From: Paragordius varius
Taxonomy: Eukaryota > Nematomorpha
Assembly: GCA_964247055.1 (NCBI GenBank)
Contig: OZ176055.1
Span: forward strand, 5,456,001-5,520,000
Direction of reading: 5' to 3'
Length of the DNA stretch: 64,000 bases
The notes beneath the pieces are model-generated. The model ran no database searches and was not told the DNA's origin. It worked only from the letters and a program-made list of their open reading frames with translations. The number at the start of each line of letters is the position of its first letter. Positions within the stretch are counted from its first letter, which is position 1. The position numbers and the translations under genes were made by a program. This document shows, piece after piece, positions 12,428 through 26,293 of this stretch.

Positions 12428-13466
12428 TCAGAAGAACCATTCTTTCTTTAAAGTATCAATTTGTCCAATAGGTCCCTTCATGATTGCAGTATCAGCATCA
12501 AGACAATCCTTTGAGCCTTTAGAAAAATAAATATATGTTAGACTTAACTTAAGGTAAATGTATAATATTTATGACATTTAAAACACAAATTTTGGAAAAT
12601 TAATAAATTAATACGCTATGAGTATATATTAACCTGCATCTTCATATGTAAGATAATCTCCTTTGTGCCGAGTATAATATTTGGCAATGAAAAATGCAAT
12701 GAAGAGGCACACCAAAAGGATGATAATTATAATGGCTAGATCATAGAATATAAAATAAATGTTCTGTTTTATTAAATAAAATGATATTTTCCAAAAAAAT
12801 CAAAAAAATATGATTATATATTATTTCGTTTATATTACTTAATATCGTAAGCTAAGCAGTTTCAAATGTTACAAATTTAGGCATTATATCAATATTAAAA
12901 TTATATATCTGCATCATAATTATCATGTTCAAATTGAAAAAAATATTATGAAACAAGAAAGGGCTATTGTCTTCAGAATTACCGAGTTTCCATCTTAGTC
13001 TCTTATTATTATCTAAAAATTAGAAGGGATTGTTAAAAAGAGAGGGCACCGTCCTCTCATAATGTGCGTGATAAGCCAGAGTTTAAAACCATTATCATCA
13101 GAGTATTTAAAAGCTTTAAAGAGCCCTTAATACAATTTAAGTCTTTACCCTTTATTAAAAAATACTATATATATAATATGATAAAAGATATTTACATACC
13201 AACCAATCCGGCTATAATGGCTCCAGTGTGTTTGGGACGGCCTCTGCCATATTTAATGTGCTCGAGAGGTGATATTTGTTGTTGATTAGAAAGTTCATTC
13301 CTCAGATCAACATTTATATCATCATCGTATGATATAAATTGGTCGTCATCATAAAAATTCAATGATTTATGTATATCAGGAGTTTCTGGTATAACATTAC
13401 ACATGTCCTCAATTAAATCCACATCTTGTAATTCAACCATACCATTGTAACCGTTCGAGGGGTAAA
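12428..13466 (-). other. Caspr: stalk, transmembrane segment and cytoplasmic tail exons
   Basis: Exons 13466-13200, 12735-12634 and 12516-12428. An acidic stalk leads to the membrane span [20 protein letters not shown]. The tail keeps ARYYTRHKG-like [17 protein letters not shown] and then [10 protein letters not shown], and stops after KKEWFF. The short tail with a juxtamembrane 4.1-binding motif is the neurexin IV type. Confidence 0.93.
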
Positions 13467-16400
13467 CTAACAAATTAAACAATATAATAAAGCGGAGCCA
13501 AATATCCTATTACAATAACATTTAAATGGCTTAACAATGTCACATTAATAATTTATATAAATTCTCTCCATGTTTGAGAAAATGCTTATGATAAAATTAC
13601 ATATTTAGTGCATACACCTTTGATCTGTAATTTTGTAAAAATATATTTCTCTCCATCATCTGTAATAGATTATGAATATTTTATTAATCGCAAATTATTT
13701 ATAAACAAAGAATTACCTTGTTGATTAGTTGAGGTGGATGGATTGGCCAAACGCGTGACGCTAACATAATGAGGTCGAGGATCTCCAAAAACTTCTTTGA
13801 GCGGAAAATAATCTTCAAAAACGACGCGACTAATGCAGCCAACAAACCCTTTACCTGGTGGAGTTGTTTCGTTACGACCTAGCAAACACAATATTAATTC
13901 TAGTTTAAAATGTTGAATAATTTGAGATAACGTAATAAGAATATATGCAGCCCCTAGGGTGAATTTTATTTTGCACTTTTTTTCTAAGCACATAAAATCT
14001 GGAAATTGAATCTCCTCGTTATGATTAGGCAGGTCTACATATATCTTTCTTTAAAAATTCTATCGTTTTAGTAATGATTAAAAAACCTAAAGCATTTTTT
14101 TTTTTTAAAAAAAACGAAAGACCTATATATATGGCTTTAAGATCATCGAATTTCGTATCTTGACTCAGTCCAGTTTCGTAACGTTTAGTAAGTGGTTCAT
14201 AACTATCAACTTGAAGAACGATGGTTGAACCTGACCCAGTACGCCAAACATTAACTTCATGCAATTGGCCATTCGCATAAACCTGGCGATCATCGTTTAT
14301 TTCTTGGGGTTCGTATCCAAAATTAAAGCGAATCTTGAGTCCACCTGTGTGCAGCAAATTTGTATAATTTTACCCCAAAAAATTGTGCAATAGACTAAAA
14401 TGAGATTATAAGGTTTGTATTATTTTCAAGAAATGTTTGATCCCTAAAGAATGGTTATCTTATCATAATAAGCCAAATTAAAATTTATTCTATTTTTTAC
14501 GCTAAAGCATTCATTCCGATTGCTGAAAAGGTATAAATGCTTTTAAAAAATCATATTGGAATATTTTTATCACACATCATGTTTAATCTTTGAAATAATC
14601 GTTTTAACAATATTGAAGCCGTATAATGTTTAAATAAATCAACACACTATTTCATTCAAACTTATATTAATGTTATAAACGAAAATTATTAACGATTTTA
14701 TTATTAATACCAATAAAGGTTAATGTATCTTTAATATATAACACCTTTTTAATTTTTATTTAAAAGACTGTAAATGGAGTTACCATTATTCTGAATCTGA
14801 AGTGATATGAAATCGCCCGAATATGAGACTATTTCAAGCAAAACTCCCTGAAATTCCAGCGTAGAAAATGCAACACGCAAATGTTCACTTGTTGTGGTGA
14901 GTGTACCGATGGTCCGTGGGAAAGTATATTTAACCATTACATTCGATTTAAGATGTGTCCCAATGTCTTAAAAAATGAAAGCAGAATAAATGGTCAACAT
15001 TACTATACACTAAAAATTTGAGTTAAAAACAAAATTAAAAATTAGAGAGACAAATATTTTTTTTCAAAAAGACGGCCATATTTTTATAAATTTAATTTTT
15101 TGTATATGCACTTAAATTGTGGAATATATGATTGATAGTATTACCAATTTATATTTGTATATCTTATTTCGAAACCCAAAAGATTAAGGTTAAAAATATG
15201 TGATTGCTATTATTAAAAAATATTTGTCTTTAAAAACTTATTTTTTATCTGTAAAAACGGAATTATTAAATAAACATATTTATCAACTTGTGCAAAAGTT
15301 AAACCGTTAATGAATATAAATTATTTGTTAAATTTTAAGACCTTCGGTGCAAAAAGGACCCCTAAAAGCGGTCCAAGCACAATCGCAAATAGCATGAGAC
15401 CACATTTCATGACACGTCCCATTGTTACGACAAGGATATTGATTGGATTGACAAACACCTTGGCAGCCAATCACAATGCCCAAAGGTGAATTTATCAATG
15501 CTTTGGGTCGAACGGAATTTGACTAGAATTAAAAATCCATTAATTGATTTAGATTTAATATAATAAATACAATTATAAGATACCATAAACAGTTTTCCAT
15601 ATTTAATGGCATATAAATTTTCAAGTATTATTTTCAAAATGTTAAAGGAATCGATATTATGTTATTCATTAATTTTATATTCCGCAAGAAAATTGAAAAT
15701 AAAAATATAAAATTATAAAAGTGTAAAAAGTACAAAGAGATCGTTCTCATCATCGTTGGAACTATGGATCGTGTTTGGCGGCATAAATAATTTTTCATAA
15801 TCTCTGACTCGGGAAACCAAATCAATCAACTCTCCATTAATCATTAACATGCGTAGACAACCAATATAACCGTCTGTCATGTCTGAGCGACCACCTATAA
15901 AAGAAAATGGAAAAAAAATTATTTAAAAATAGGTTTCTAATCTTTTTTGTGTATCGCTGATTCATTCGTATTTTGCACGATTTATAAAATTTAACGGTTG
16001 TTAAGGTTTTAAAAAAACGATTTTATCCCTTACAGACTACATCTACTATCTTTGAGTTCTATAAAGTTAATTTAAAAAAAAGAGCAGATGTAAAAAGTTT
16101 TAGCCTTTATTCATTATAAATTATTATGTTTTTGGAATATTAAAACTGCAATAATCCGCAAATCTTCCGATACCAAGTTGGAGAAATAATTTTGATAATA
16201 ATGCGAATAAAAAACATCATATAAAAATTTATTAACATGACAAAATTAATTTTCGTCATAAAAATATCCTTTTCCCAATAACTAAATAAAATGGAGGAAT
16301 ACAAACCTATAACTAATTTTCGGGTTAATCTCAAATTTTGAAACAAAGTGTCACTTGATTCACCAGACACACTCCCACCGGCATTAGAATTTCCCACGGT

Positions 16401-19400
16401 GGAAGATAAATCAAAACTCGAAAATGCCGTTATCGATGATTTTGCATATTGAGCCAAAACGGCTGGTCTATAATGATCAACTTGCAATTTGAGTTCTTTT
16501 ACATTCCATTCCAATGAAACGCTGTGCCATGTATTGTCAGCCAAAGTTTCAGTCGCATGAACAGATAAACTCTTGGTTAAGGTCTGGGCTATTATAAGAT
16601 TGTTTTGGGAATGATACATCATGAAAAAAAAACTACGTGATAATTAAGCATTTTAATTAATTAATTGAATATAAGTATAATTGACAACAACTGCGATTAA
16701 CTAAAAAATATAAAAATATTAAATTCCAGGTTATATGAAAACCTATTTTTTGAAATAAAAGAAAAGAGATACCGTTTAACTCAAAATATAATTTTTATTT
16801 ATTTTAATATTTTTTCAATCAATCTTGTTATAACTGATTCTAAATAAATAAAGTCACGGTTTAATCAGTGGTTTTAAAATAAAATCACTTTTTAAAAATG
16901 AAGTAGACACCAGACTAAATTTTTACAAATAAAAAACCATTAATAATTTAATGACCCCAAGATACTAATTCTCTCTCCACAGAACAACATCAAATGTAGA
17001 TAGTTAGTTAAAATCTTATAGTTAAAAGGCGATTATAAAAAGTGCGTATACTTTCTCGGATTCTTCCTTGACCAGCCATGAAATTCGAATTATCCAGAGT
17101 ATTGGGGACACTACGACCATCCTTGTCGTAATTATTATTATTGTTATTACCAATTCTAAACTCCAATCTAATCACATTCCCATCCAAAAGTCTCAATGTC
17201 AAGGCATCTTGTCCAGCATTAGTTCCCAAGTTTTCGAAGAAAACACCAAAATTATGGGATGTTCTGAAATCAAAGCTTATTAGTCCATGCGTTGCTATCG
17301 GCAACGGTCTGTCCCATGTCAGTATGGCACGAGCAGATTTGAATGTGACAACATTGTTATGTAGCAAGTCACCGCGACACACAAGCGGTCCAAGGCTAAA
17401 GAAAGCTTTACGAAGTTTATTAGGGGTGCTTGTAATTGCATTTGTCCCTATTAGGGTACCCGTATCACCAACCCTATTATGATATCATATCATATTAATA
17501 CGATTTAAAAATATTGTACACAGAATATTTTAAAAAACATATAGAATTAACGTTAAACTAACGTTAAATTTTTTGGTAGGGATATAACTAACAACTTTGT
17601 TTCCGCAATATAAAAAGATAATTTGTTATATGTGGTAATTTTTTTGATTTCGAAATAAGAGAATCCATTGTTAGTGCATAATATAATAAGAATAAATAAA
17701 CTAAATATTTTTCAATAAACTAATTAGTATTTATTTATTTTAATAAATCAGCATTCAATCCTATCGATATAAAAAAATTGGGTGTTTAAAAAAATGTTAT
17801 AAATTAGACATTGGGTGGTCGTTAAACCACGATAAAAACTAATTTTGTTTTACTTAACTAAAAATATCAAAAATTAAAATTTAAAAATAAATTACAAAAT
17901 ATATTGAGTTATCATATTTTATAATAAAAAATTCATTAAAAATATCTGTTTTTATGATAAAAATTTTAATGCAAAAACTACTTGTCAAGTTTACACGGTA
18001 TGTAAAGCAAAAACCTCGCTTCAACTTATCTACCACATGTACTCGTAGAATCATGGTATAAAACTTAAATTTTAAAATTTGTCTATTCAATACTAACAGT
18101 ATTAGGATATAAAATTTATGCAAAAACACCAAAATCAATCCAAAATTCATTATAAAAAAAACGTACGCAATCGCTGTAACCGGTAAGTATTGAAGTTCTG
18201 TCAACGTGCCAGCATCCCGTTCAATCCTATCGGGTAGGAAGGCGTCACAATTACAATATTTGGAAGGATCAATACAGGTTCGCGTAACACCACAAGCGCA
18301 CATCCCTGAACCGACGGGAGCGCCTGCCCAATGTTTCATGGGCTGACCGGTGCGGGAGACCCACCAACTCATTGGTTCCGCCACATCTCGAGCTAAAATA
18401 TATTACAGTAATATATTATAGTCATGTATGTTTAGAATTATCAAACATACGTTTTAATTGTTATGATGTTTGATATGTTAACTTTCAACATGCGCATTTT
18501 TAAGCCTTAAAATAATAATAGCCGATTATTGTAAACAATTAAAAACAAAGTAAAATCAATTAAAAACGTATACTTGACAATTCTACACATACGTGACTGT
18601 AATGTAGCCAATAGAAAATATAATTGACCTACATTAAGTATACTGAATCTGGAAATAAACAAAATATACGTGACAATACACTAAAAATAATTTGTAAAAT
18701 ATCTTTCATAATATTGATATCAAATCTTTAATGCGTAACCATTCTCAAATCAATTTTATTTTAAAAACTAAATAATATTCATTATTTATTATCATATGAT
18801 CAAGTAAATTAAAGGGCTGGCTTACATGGTGAATTCATAAGTTTAGCTTGCAAACATTCGTACACAAGACTTTGCGTACACCCTGTTGTTAGAGTTGCAA
18901 CATTTTTTCCGTTTTTATTGTAAGCATTTTGTTGATTATTAATGTGGAGACCTCCGGCCGTGCGATTTATAAAAAATTCAAGATGCAAAGGATTACGGCC
19001 TAAACCATCATATACTATGGGTTGGACAAAACTGCCAGCCTTATCATACCCAGTAACTTGAATCCGTTCCCCTTGTATTTGATGGCCGATAATAGTTTTA
19101 GTATAATATCTACGATATAAAGGAATAAAGATGAAAACATTTTAAATATATATCAAAACTTTGTTATATTAAATTATTGCTCGTTTTGATATGCATTATT
19201 ATTTTTTGTATATTTGGTTAGTATCTATCGGCAAAATTTAAGAAATCTTCATAACTCCCGATTTAAAAGCGATTTAATATTTATATTAAATTTAACTTAT
19301 ATTGTAGCGCTAAAACTAATATATTAAATTAACCATTGGAAAGCATTAACTAGCCATATATTAACTTGGTTAAAATAGTTAGTTCGCGAATTACAACTCA

Positions 19401-22400
19401 GGTTAAAATAATGATTATACATATATATATGCTTACTTTATAAAAACAAAAAATATGATAATAATATACGTTTCATCTGTTAATGAATGATCCATAGAAA
19501 ACTTTTGTGTTGTGCGACTCGAATCAATTTCCTCAAAACTACAAATGACAGGAATGGGCTCTAATGGGCCACTTCCATCTAAATCGATATAGATTGGGGT
19601 TCCGCCTTGGTTGTTGTTACTGAAATCGTCTATCGGGTATAAAATATACAGTAAATTAAAATTATACAGTAAACTAAATATTTATTACAAGAAAACAATA
19701 CTTTTAAAACTTTTATTTTTCATATAAGCTATTAAATTACATCAATTTATAATTGGAAGGTATTAACAAACTACATCTCTATTCCCTTTAGAAACCCTAA
19801 TAAGTTATGTTTAAAAAATCAACTTAAATATAATTTTTTAGAAATCAAATTTTTAGTTTTTTTGTTTTGTTTGTATATTTTCCTTTTTATTTTCTTTTAA
19901 CTATTATACAAAAACATGTAATTAATAGCATTTTACCGTTTGATATAATGTTGCCTAAGTTAGTTATGATTGAATGCGGATATAAATGACCCTTAAGCCT
20001 AAATGCATGACATGAAGGTGGGTGAATGGGTGATAGACAAACAGCTCCAGTATACCTATCAATTAAACGGAAGAAATTATTATAATTAAAATCTTACATT
20101 TTATATAAAAGGAAAAGGAAAATCTAATTTGTATAATTTTTATTTTTTAATTAGAATAAATTAAACATATTTTTGTGTAAAGGGTCCCCAATTTTTGTGA
20201 ATTTTTAAAAAATACCGGTGATGGCATCATAAAAACAAACAAAATTTTCAAATGATGGAATTTTATGGCCTCGTGGGAGGAAAAAATCCTATTTTACTGT
20301 AATTATCCGAAGCGGATAAGAAAAAAGATTTAACCGAAGTAATAATAGCAGTATTTGTATTGGACTAAATTTTTGAATAACCAATATATATTGGGGGTAG
20401 ACGCCATTTAAAAGAAGTAATGGAAAAATATAAATTAAAAAATACTGATTGTCAATATTTTGTCTATCTTAGAGCAAATTATTTTTAAGTTTTACTAATA
20501 TATCACACTTGATAAGAATGTGATGATAAATTGTAAATAAAATAAATCATATCAAAAAGATAACCCTGTATTAAGGCAATCACATTTAAAGTCCTGCCAA
20601 TCTTGGGTACATTTGCCACCATGGAAACAGGGATTAGGTGTGCATCTATCAAATTTATACGATATTAAATATTTTTTATGAGATGTGGATTATAAATATA
20701 AATTATCAATTTGTTTTATACATAACATATAAAATATACCGATCGACGATACTGCAGGTATCAGACACAATGGATGAAGGCATGTTTATAAATCTTTTCC
20801 CATCCTTATTTATATCAGGATCGGTCAACATGGCCGTAAGAGGTAACAATCGACTATCAAGATAAACTGAACGTAAACATCCTAAAAATCCGGGTGAATC
20901 ATTTTCTTGATTTGAACCTCCTAAATATTTTAAATATATCACAATACATTATAAGCACTTATTTTGTAAAACAACTTTTGACAAAATGAGTAAACCTGCA
21001 ATGTAATAGTAAGGACCAGTTCGTACATCTATTTTACGTTTTGTGATAGATTTGTATCGATGATCCAACTCAACATGTAATTCGTTTGGGCGAACATGGA
21101 TAATAATATAATGCCAAATACCATCATTGAGTAATTGTATGGCACTTTCACCGTCAAATGGTTCAATTATATGTTCAAAACCTACAATTATGACATATAA
21201 AACATATTTGTTTGAATTATAAATGTTCATCAAAGTAGAAATAAAATTTTATATAAATTGGCATTTTTACCTTTATTATTTCCCCATGTATTCATTCGCA
21301 AATCGTCGTTTTTATGTTTAGGAACCAAAACTAATTTGACAAATAATCGACCTAAAAAAATAAGGAGATTCTATAGATTCACATTCTTTTCCCCCGCAAA
21401 CGCGATCAATTAATATAATAAAAATTATTTGAATAATACCTTCATGTAGATAAACACTCAAATATTCAATTATATGAATGCCTTGTTCATTATTATTATT
21501 ATTATTGTTGATGTTTTGGTTAGCATTCCCATTTCTAAAAGATGCATAGGGATCCCTAGAGTTTGAAAGTGCATTATTTTGTTCAAAAATGTGATGTGCA
21601 ATCAAACCGCGACCATGGAAAGTCCTAAATTCACATGAAATATTAAGGGCACTTATGCCTTGTAAAGCCGGCCACCTAATATAAGCATCAGGGTGTGTGA
21701 ATGTAAGAGTAGGGGTTTTCTTAATCTATTTATGCGCAAATTTTAAAAATACAAATCAATCATTGATCCGTATATTGGTGGAAGTATGTTTAAGCTTAGA
21801 AATGTGACAACTTATGAGATTTTGGGCGGGATTTGACCCGTTGTGGCTATATTTATGACCGTGATTGTGACCGATTTTAAAAATGATTGGTCATATACTT
21901 TCAAAAATAAAATATCTAAAGTTTGATATTGAAAATTACTAAAACATTCAATTTTATCAATGTTGCTAAATATTAAAATATTTTTTGTGAATTAATTTTT
22001 ATTTATCTAGACCATCTTATTGCATATTTGGTATTAATTACTGGTTAGTATCTTGAATGACTGCATTAATAAGCGACTAATTCGGTTTTGGTTAGTATCT
22101 AATGAAAATAAAAACAGTTTGTGATTAACCGAGTTTTGTCATCAAAGGTCCAAAAATTCTATATTGAAAAGGAGGTTTATATTTGTTAATGTTTTAACAA
22201 ATGCAAAAGATTCTGATAAAAATGCATCTATCTCTTTAATAACTTATAAAACGCTTTTAAAAGGGATAAATACATTATTTTAATAATAAGCGTATATCCT
22301 AAACAAAAAACTATTTGGAAGTGTAGCTTACAAATTAATTATGTTGGTAAATACACCAAAAATATTCTAATAAAAAGACTATGAATGTAACCAAAAATTT

Positions 22401-23843
22401 TATAATCATGCCCTTTAATTAACTATAACAATACTTGTAACTATATTATTAGGAATTTACCATTTATACAATTTGTATATTGGTAAAATTACTTTACAAA
22501 TATCATCCAGTTGAAAGTTTAAATTTTGTTTATTTTTTGGGACCAAAGATGCGCTGCTGATATCTTTTTGAACATAACTCGTACCAGATATAAATTCCAT
22601 ATCACTTTTACGTTTTCTCGTTTGAAAAACGATATTAACATCATTAATTATAATATTATCCATACATCCAATAAAAGGTTGATTAAAATGATTGAACATG
22701 GAAAAATCGGCATTTGTTTCAAGCTGAGCGTGATCAAACTGTTGATTTGGGTCATACACGGCACCAAAAGTTATCTATAAAATATATTACCTTTTTTAAA
22801 AGCACAAAAAAAATAACTGCTAGGAGAAACAGATATTCATTACACTAGACAACAAATTTTAACTTTTTTTAACTGCCATTCTTGTAAATTTAAAATTTAT
22901 TTCATTAAAGTACATAATTAGTATATCTGAAAAGAAAATTGGTCTGACACATAAAAAATTTTTTAAATTAGAGTTTATCGATAATTTTGGCCTTAATTTA
23001 ACATTAAACTCGAAATTTTGAAAATGAAAAGTTTTAGATATGAAGCCATATATTTTATATTATTCGAAAGAGCGTGAAAAACTGTATCTTTCAAATGGTA
23101 GTAAGTCATTTATATCAATCGGATGTATAAGTTATTTGGGTTATGATCGAAATTTTCAACCCTTATATAAGTCAAAAATTTTCACAAACAAACTAATTGG
23201 AAAATCATATATTTTAATATAATTATTAGAGTTATATTATATTTAATATAAAAAAAATGTTTGAAAAAGCTTTTGGTTTGCTTTTTTTATAAAAATTATT
23301 AATCATAATTTTACCTAGTGGATACTAAAATGCATAATTATAACTGTAAATTTATTACATAATGCCTATAAAAGATCAATACCTTAAACTTTGTTTTTAT
23401 CTTTAAAATTTCGAAATTATTAGCCTCTAAAGAAAATAAATTAATATTGATGAGATGGTAATTTTTAAAAAAACAAAAAACTTAAAAATGGCTGTTTTGA
23501 GTGACATAAAAGCAATAAAAAAATGTTTTAATCAAAAAACTTTCTTGTTTTATCTTTTTTGGACATTCATCACCATCTAAACAAAGTTTGAGCTATTTTC
23601 ATCCATTAGTTTTAAAAATATAATAATTAAAAAAAGTGCTCTCGCTTCGCGCGTTTGTCGCTCTTTGTGTCCAATAATAACTTCCAGTGGCAGAAAAATT
23701 TGTTGTCCAGTGTTATATATACCATTTACAATTCAAATTCACCCTTAAACAATTCAAATTCACCCTTGAACAATTCAAATTCACCCTCGAACAATTCAAA
23801 TTCACCCTCAAATAATATATATGTGTTTTAAGATTAAAAATTA

Positions 23844-23891
<48 letters not shown>

Positions 23892-26293
23892 AAAAAGAAG
23901 TATTTTGTTCTAAATTAAAATAATACTGAAAAAATAATAAACTACACCATAAACATATATTTCATATTAGTGATGAGTTATATTAGTTCGAAAACACATA
24001 ATTTATTTTTAGGGTGAATTTGAATTGTTCAAGGGTGAATTCGAATTGTTCAAGGGTGAATTTGATGTTCAAGGGTGAATTTGAACTGTAAATGGTATAT
24101 TTTCACTCTATAACAAATCCAAAAGCATATAAAGTTGTAATTTAACTGTATGAAAAAAATTAAAGTATAATTATCATACAAATTTATATTATATTGATAT
24201 TAATATTTAACTTGATTAAACATTAAAAAGGAATCCAAATATTGTAAATTAGATAATAACACAGATTTTTTATTTTATATTGGTTGCAAACGCAAAAAAA
24301 TTGAAGATAAAATAAGATGTTTTTTAAGATTTTGGTAAATACAGTTCATATAGTGTTAAATTTTAATCGATAAAAAATTACCCATGTATCCAAATTTAAA
24401 CGACTATAATTGCTTGTGATAAGCATGGAAGATTTAGTTTGATCCACCAAAAGTGTAATATTATTGTATTGAGGGGAAACAGAATTTTCCCGAATAATAA
24501 TCACATCGTGCCAAAGATTGTCATCAATTAAATTTCCTGCGGTTAAAATGTGTGGTGTTTTGATGCCTTAATAAAAAATAATTGAATCTATTAAAGCAAT
24601 CTCAAATTTAGCTTAAAGTATAAATTGTAATAATAATTTACTCAAAAAGATTTAATGTTTAAAATTTTTTTTAACAATTAAGTAGTACTAAACACAAAAA
24701 TTTATGCATTTTATGTTAATATATACATACCTCCCATGCTAAGATACAATCGTAATTGGCTTTTATGTAATGTGACAATTAAAGTATCGCCTTGAGAACC
24801 CTGGCTATTTATAAGGACGCCATCAGATTTTTGGGTCAAAAATCTTAGCTTTATAAATTCATCTAGCGTCTCAAGTGGACGGTGCGTTAAATTATAACGA
24901 ATCATATCATAGGGCCGATCAAACGAAACAATATTTGGATCTATTAAAAAAGACATTAATTAAGAGAGTTTTAATAAAATTTAACACATATTTTAAATGA
25001 TTTTTCATTAATTATGCAAAAAATAAATTTATAGCAAAAACGTCAAAATAAACATACATATTTTAAACCCTTAATTTTTCAGAATAAAACATATCGTTTG
25101 CGTTACAAAATATGCAGAAAATAATTAAAAACACTCTGAATTATAAATTTATTCCACTTTAAAAAATTCAAATTTTAAAAATTATGGCTGCTTTTATAAA
25201 TAAATGTTTAATAACCGTTTAGTTTTATGTTTTGTCTATAATAATTTGAATTTTTACTCTAAAAATATAATAAAAATAAAATTACGATAATCGCATCCGT
25301 AGAGTTCCAATCGCAGTGAGATTAGATTATTCCAACGAACTGGATTGATTCGAATATATTTTGCTATGATTGGCGGATAAAATATGTTCCGTATTACCGT
25401 GCTACCATCATTATTTCCTTGGAAAAGCTACAGTAAAACATAATATAAAATTGAAGTTTAAAACAGTGGTACTTGTCAAAAAAATTTAAGGGCCGCAAAA
25501 AGTATTTATCATGTCTCAAGAGTCATGTACATTATAATATCAACAAAACTTTATAACTTTTTAAAACATTTGCAGATAATTGTAATCAAAATGTACAAAA
25601 ATTATAAATAATTCAGGGTCATAAAAAAGCATTTTCAGGGCCGCGGTTTAAATACAACTGGTTTGGAATTTAATATTAACAAATCACATCACCCAGGAAT
25701 CGCAGGAAACAAAATTTAATCTGTATTTAATTTCGACTGAAACAAAAATTAAATTTAAACAGAATATTGTGTAAAGACACATCGTGGAAAGATTAGTAAT
25801 TATAATATAAATATATATTATTAAATTATGGCATATAGAGAGGTCACTTTACAATAAAATATAAAATAGTCCTTATATACCTTGGGTAAACCTCTAGCGT
25901 TTTTATATACAATCCAGGTTTTATTGTCAGAGCTATAAAAAATATAATATTCTGAGACATATTCCATGGAATTGGGTGTCCCTTGTGTTGAAATGGATGT
26001 AATTTGTCTAATTTTTTGCAAATCAATTTGCAAAAATTGATTGGAATCAACTAAGCTTGATGTCCATGCTTGTTATTAAAAAATTGTTAACCTAATTCAT
26101 TGTTTAAGCGTGCATAATATGGATGTTTTCCGTTGATTGATGTAGAGGAAGCAGAAAAAGCAGAATTGGGTAATTTATTTTCGCTTAAACCAAGCGAATT
26201 ATCACATCTTTCATAATAACTGTAAACGACTACAATATATTATAACGTTCTACCTTTTACAAAATAAAGCCAAAAAAATAAAAATGTTTTCAT
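12428..26293 (-). CDS. Neurexin IV / contactin-associated protein (Caspr) homologue
   Basis: Single-pass adhesion receptor of septate-type junctions and neurons. Exons in transcription order: 26219-26092, 26068-25881, 25427-25286, 24940-24731, 24566-24382, 22774-22493, 21725-21440, 21351-21271, 21181-20996, 20920-20740, 20645-20565, 20055-19937, 19629-19470, 19109-18826, 18392-18167, 17473-17151, 16588-16307, 15894-15734, 15522-15342, 14966-14784, 14344-14123, 13878-13717, 13466-13200, 12735-12634, 12516-12428. All phases agree and give about 1570 residues, somewhat more than the 1300-1380 of known Caspr proteins. The domain order is discoidin, LamG1, LamG2, EGF1, fibrinogen-like, LamG3, EGF2, LamG4, TM, tail, exactly that of the family. 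A signal-peptide exon is proposed at 26293. The tail keeps [13 protein letters not shown] (4.1-protein binding) and ends KKEWFF (PDZ-ligand-like). Confidence 0.93.
13717..14966 (-). other. Caspr: fourth laminin G domain exons
   Basis: Exons 14966-14784, 14344-14123 and 13878-13717. Markers are [49 protein letters not shown] and the closing [20 protein letters not shown]. Confidence 0.92.
15342..15522 (-). other. Caspr: EGF-like domain 2 exon
   Basis: The exon reads [20 protein letters not shown], then [15 protein letters not shown]. It lies in a different frame from the longest open frame of this stretch; phase with both neighbours and the EGF Cys pattern settle it. Confidence 0.9.
15734..17473 (-). 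other. Caspr: third laminin G domain exons
   Basis: Exons 17473-17151, 16588-16307 and 15894-15734. They read [34 protein letters not shown] joined to [30 protein letters not shown] and [20 protein letters not shown]. With donor 17150 and acceptor 16589, the spacing from the EF strand to the W of WHSV equals that of related LamG domains. Longer readings into either intron add unmatched Asn-rich or Phe-rich residues. Confidence 0.85.
18167..20055 (-). other. Caspr: fibrinogen-like region exons
   Basis: Exons 20055-19937, 19629-19470, 19109-18826 and 18392-18167. They include [39 protein letters not shown] and [10 protein letters not shown] followed by [13 protein letters not shown]. This matches the Caspr-type fibrinogen C-related block between EGF1 and LamG3. 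Confidence 0.9.
20565..20645 (-). other. Caspr: EGF-like domain 1 exon
   Basis: An 81-nt exon encoding [20 protein letters not shown] and CDCLNTG, completed by YTGAVC in the next exon. The six Cys of an EGF module are all present. Confidence 0.9.
20740..21725 (-). other. Caspr: second laminin G domain exons
   Basis: Exons 21725-21440, 21351-21271, 21181-20996 and 20920-20740. Motifs are [27 protein letters not shown] and the closing [15 protein letters not shown] low-complexity Asn run (seven N in a row within [14 protein letters not shown]) interrupts the domain after residue RNGNA. Confidence 0.9.
22493..24940 (-). other. Caspr: first laminin G domain exons
   Basis: Exons 24940-24731, 24566-24382 and 22774-22493. 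Markers are LKFxxxxGDGVLI-type [20 protein letters not shown], the NLWHDV core and the closing [15 protein letters not shown]. The 1.6-kb intron 22775-24381 hosts a foldback element. Confidence 0.9.
23717..24100. mobile_element. Foldback MITE-like element, TATACCATTT family, copy 2
   Basis: Left arm: ATATACCATTTACAATTC followed by four units of about 21 bp (CAATTCAAATTCACCCTTGAA). Right arm: the reverse complement, ending GAACTGTAAATGGTATAT. The core holds an AT microsatellite (23845-23889). Target site is probably TA. Inserted in a Caspr intron; no ORF. Confidence 0.85.
25286..26219 (-). other. Caspr: discoidin (F5/8 type C) domain exons
   Basis: Three exons. They begin [20 protein letters not shown], pass through [20 protein letters not shown] and [12 protein letters not shown], and end [20 protein letters not shown]. 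The first and last Cys expected to close the domain are present. Confidence 0.93.
26220..26293 (-). other. Candidate Caspr signal-peptide exon and very short intron
   Basis: An ATG at 26293 opens [15 protein letters not shown], a good signal peptide, then a stop follows within a few codons. The next exon starts at 26219 ([10 protein letters not shown]). An intron of 27 nt (GTTATAA...TTTACAG, 26246-26220) or 24 nt (GTAGAAC...TTGTAG, 26253-26230) would join the two in frame. The short size has a precedent in this window (two 22-nt introns in the kinase gene). Alternatively the true first exon lies farther upstream. Confidence 0.5.

Noticed and set aside
16589-16635. Longer start of the next LamG3 exon (FFFMMYHSQ)
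   Set aside because: The acceptor at 16635 is poor and its phase does not match the upstream donor; the acceptor at 16589 fits both.
17040-17150. Asn-rich extension after RLEFRIG in Caspr LamG3
   Set aside because: Phase and domain spacing fit a donor at 17150. The extra [11 protein letters not shown] residues are intronic.
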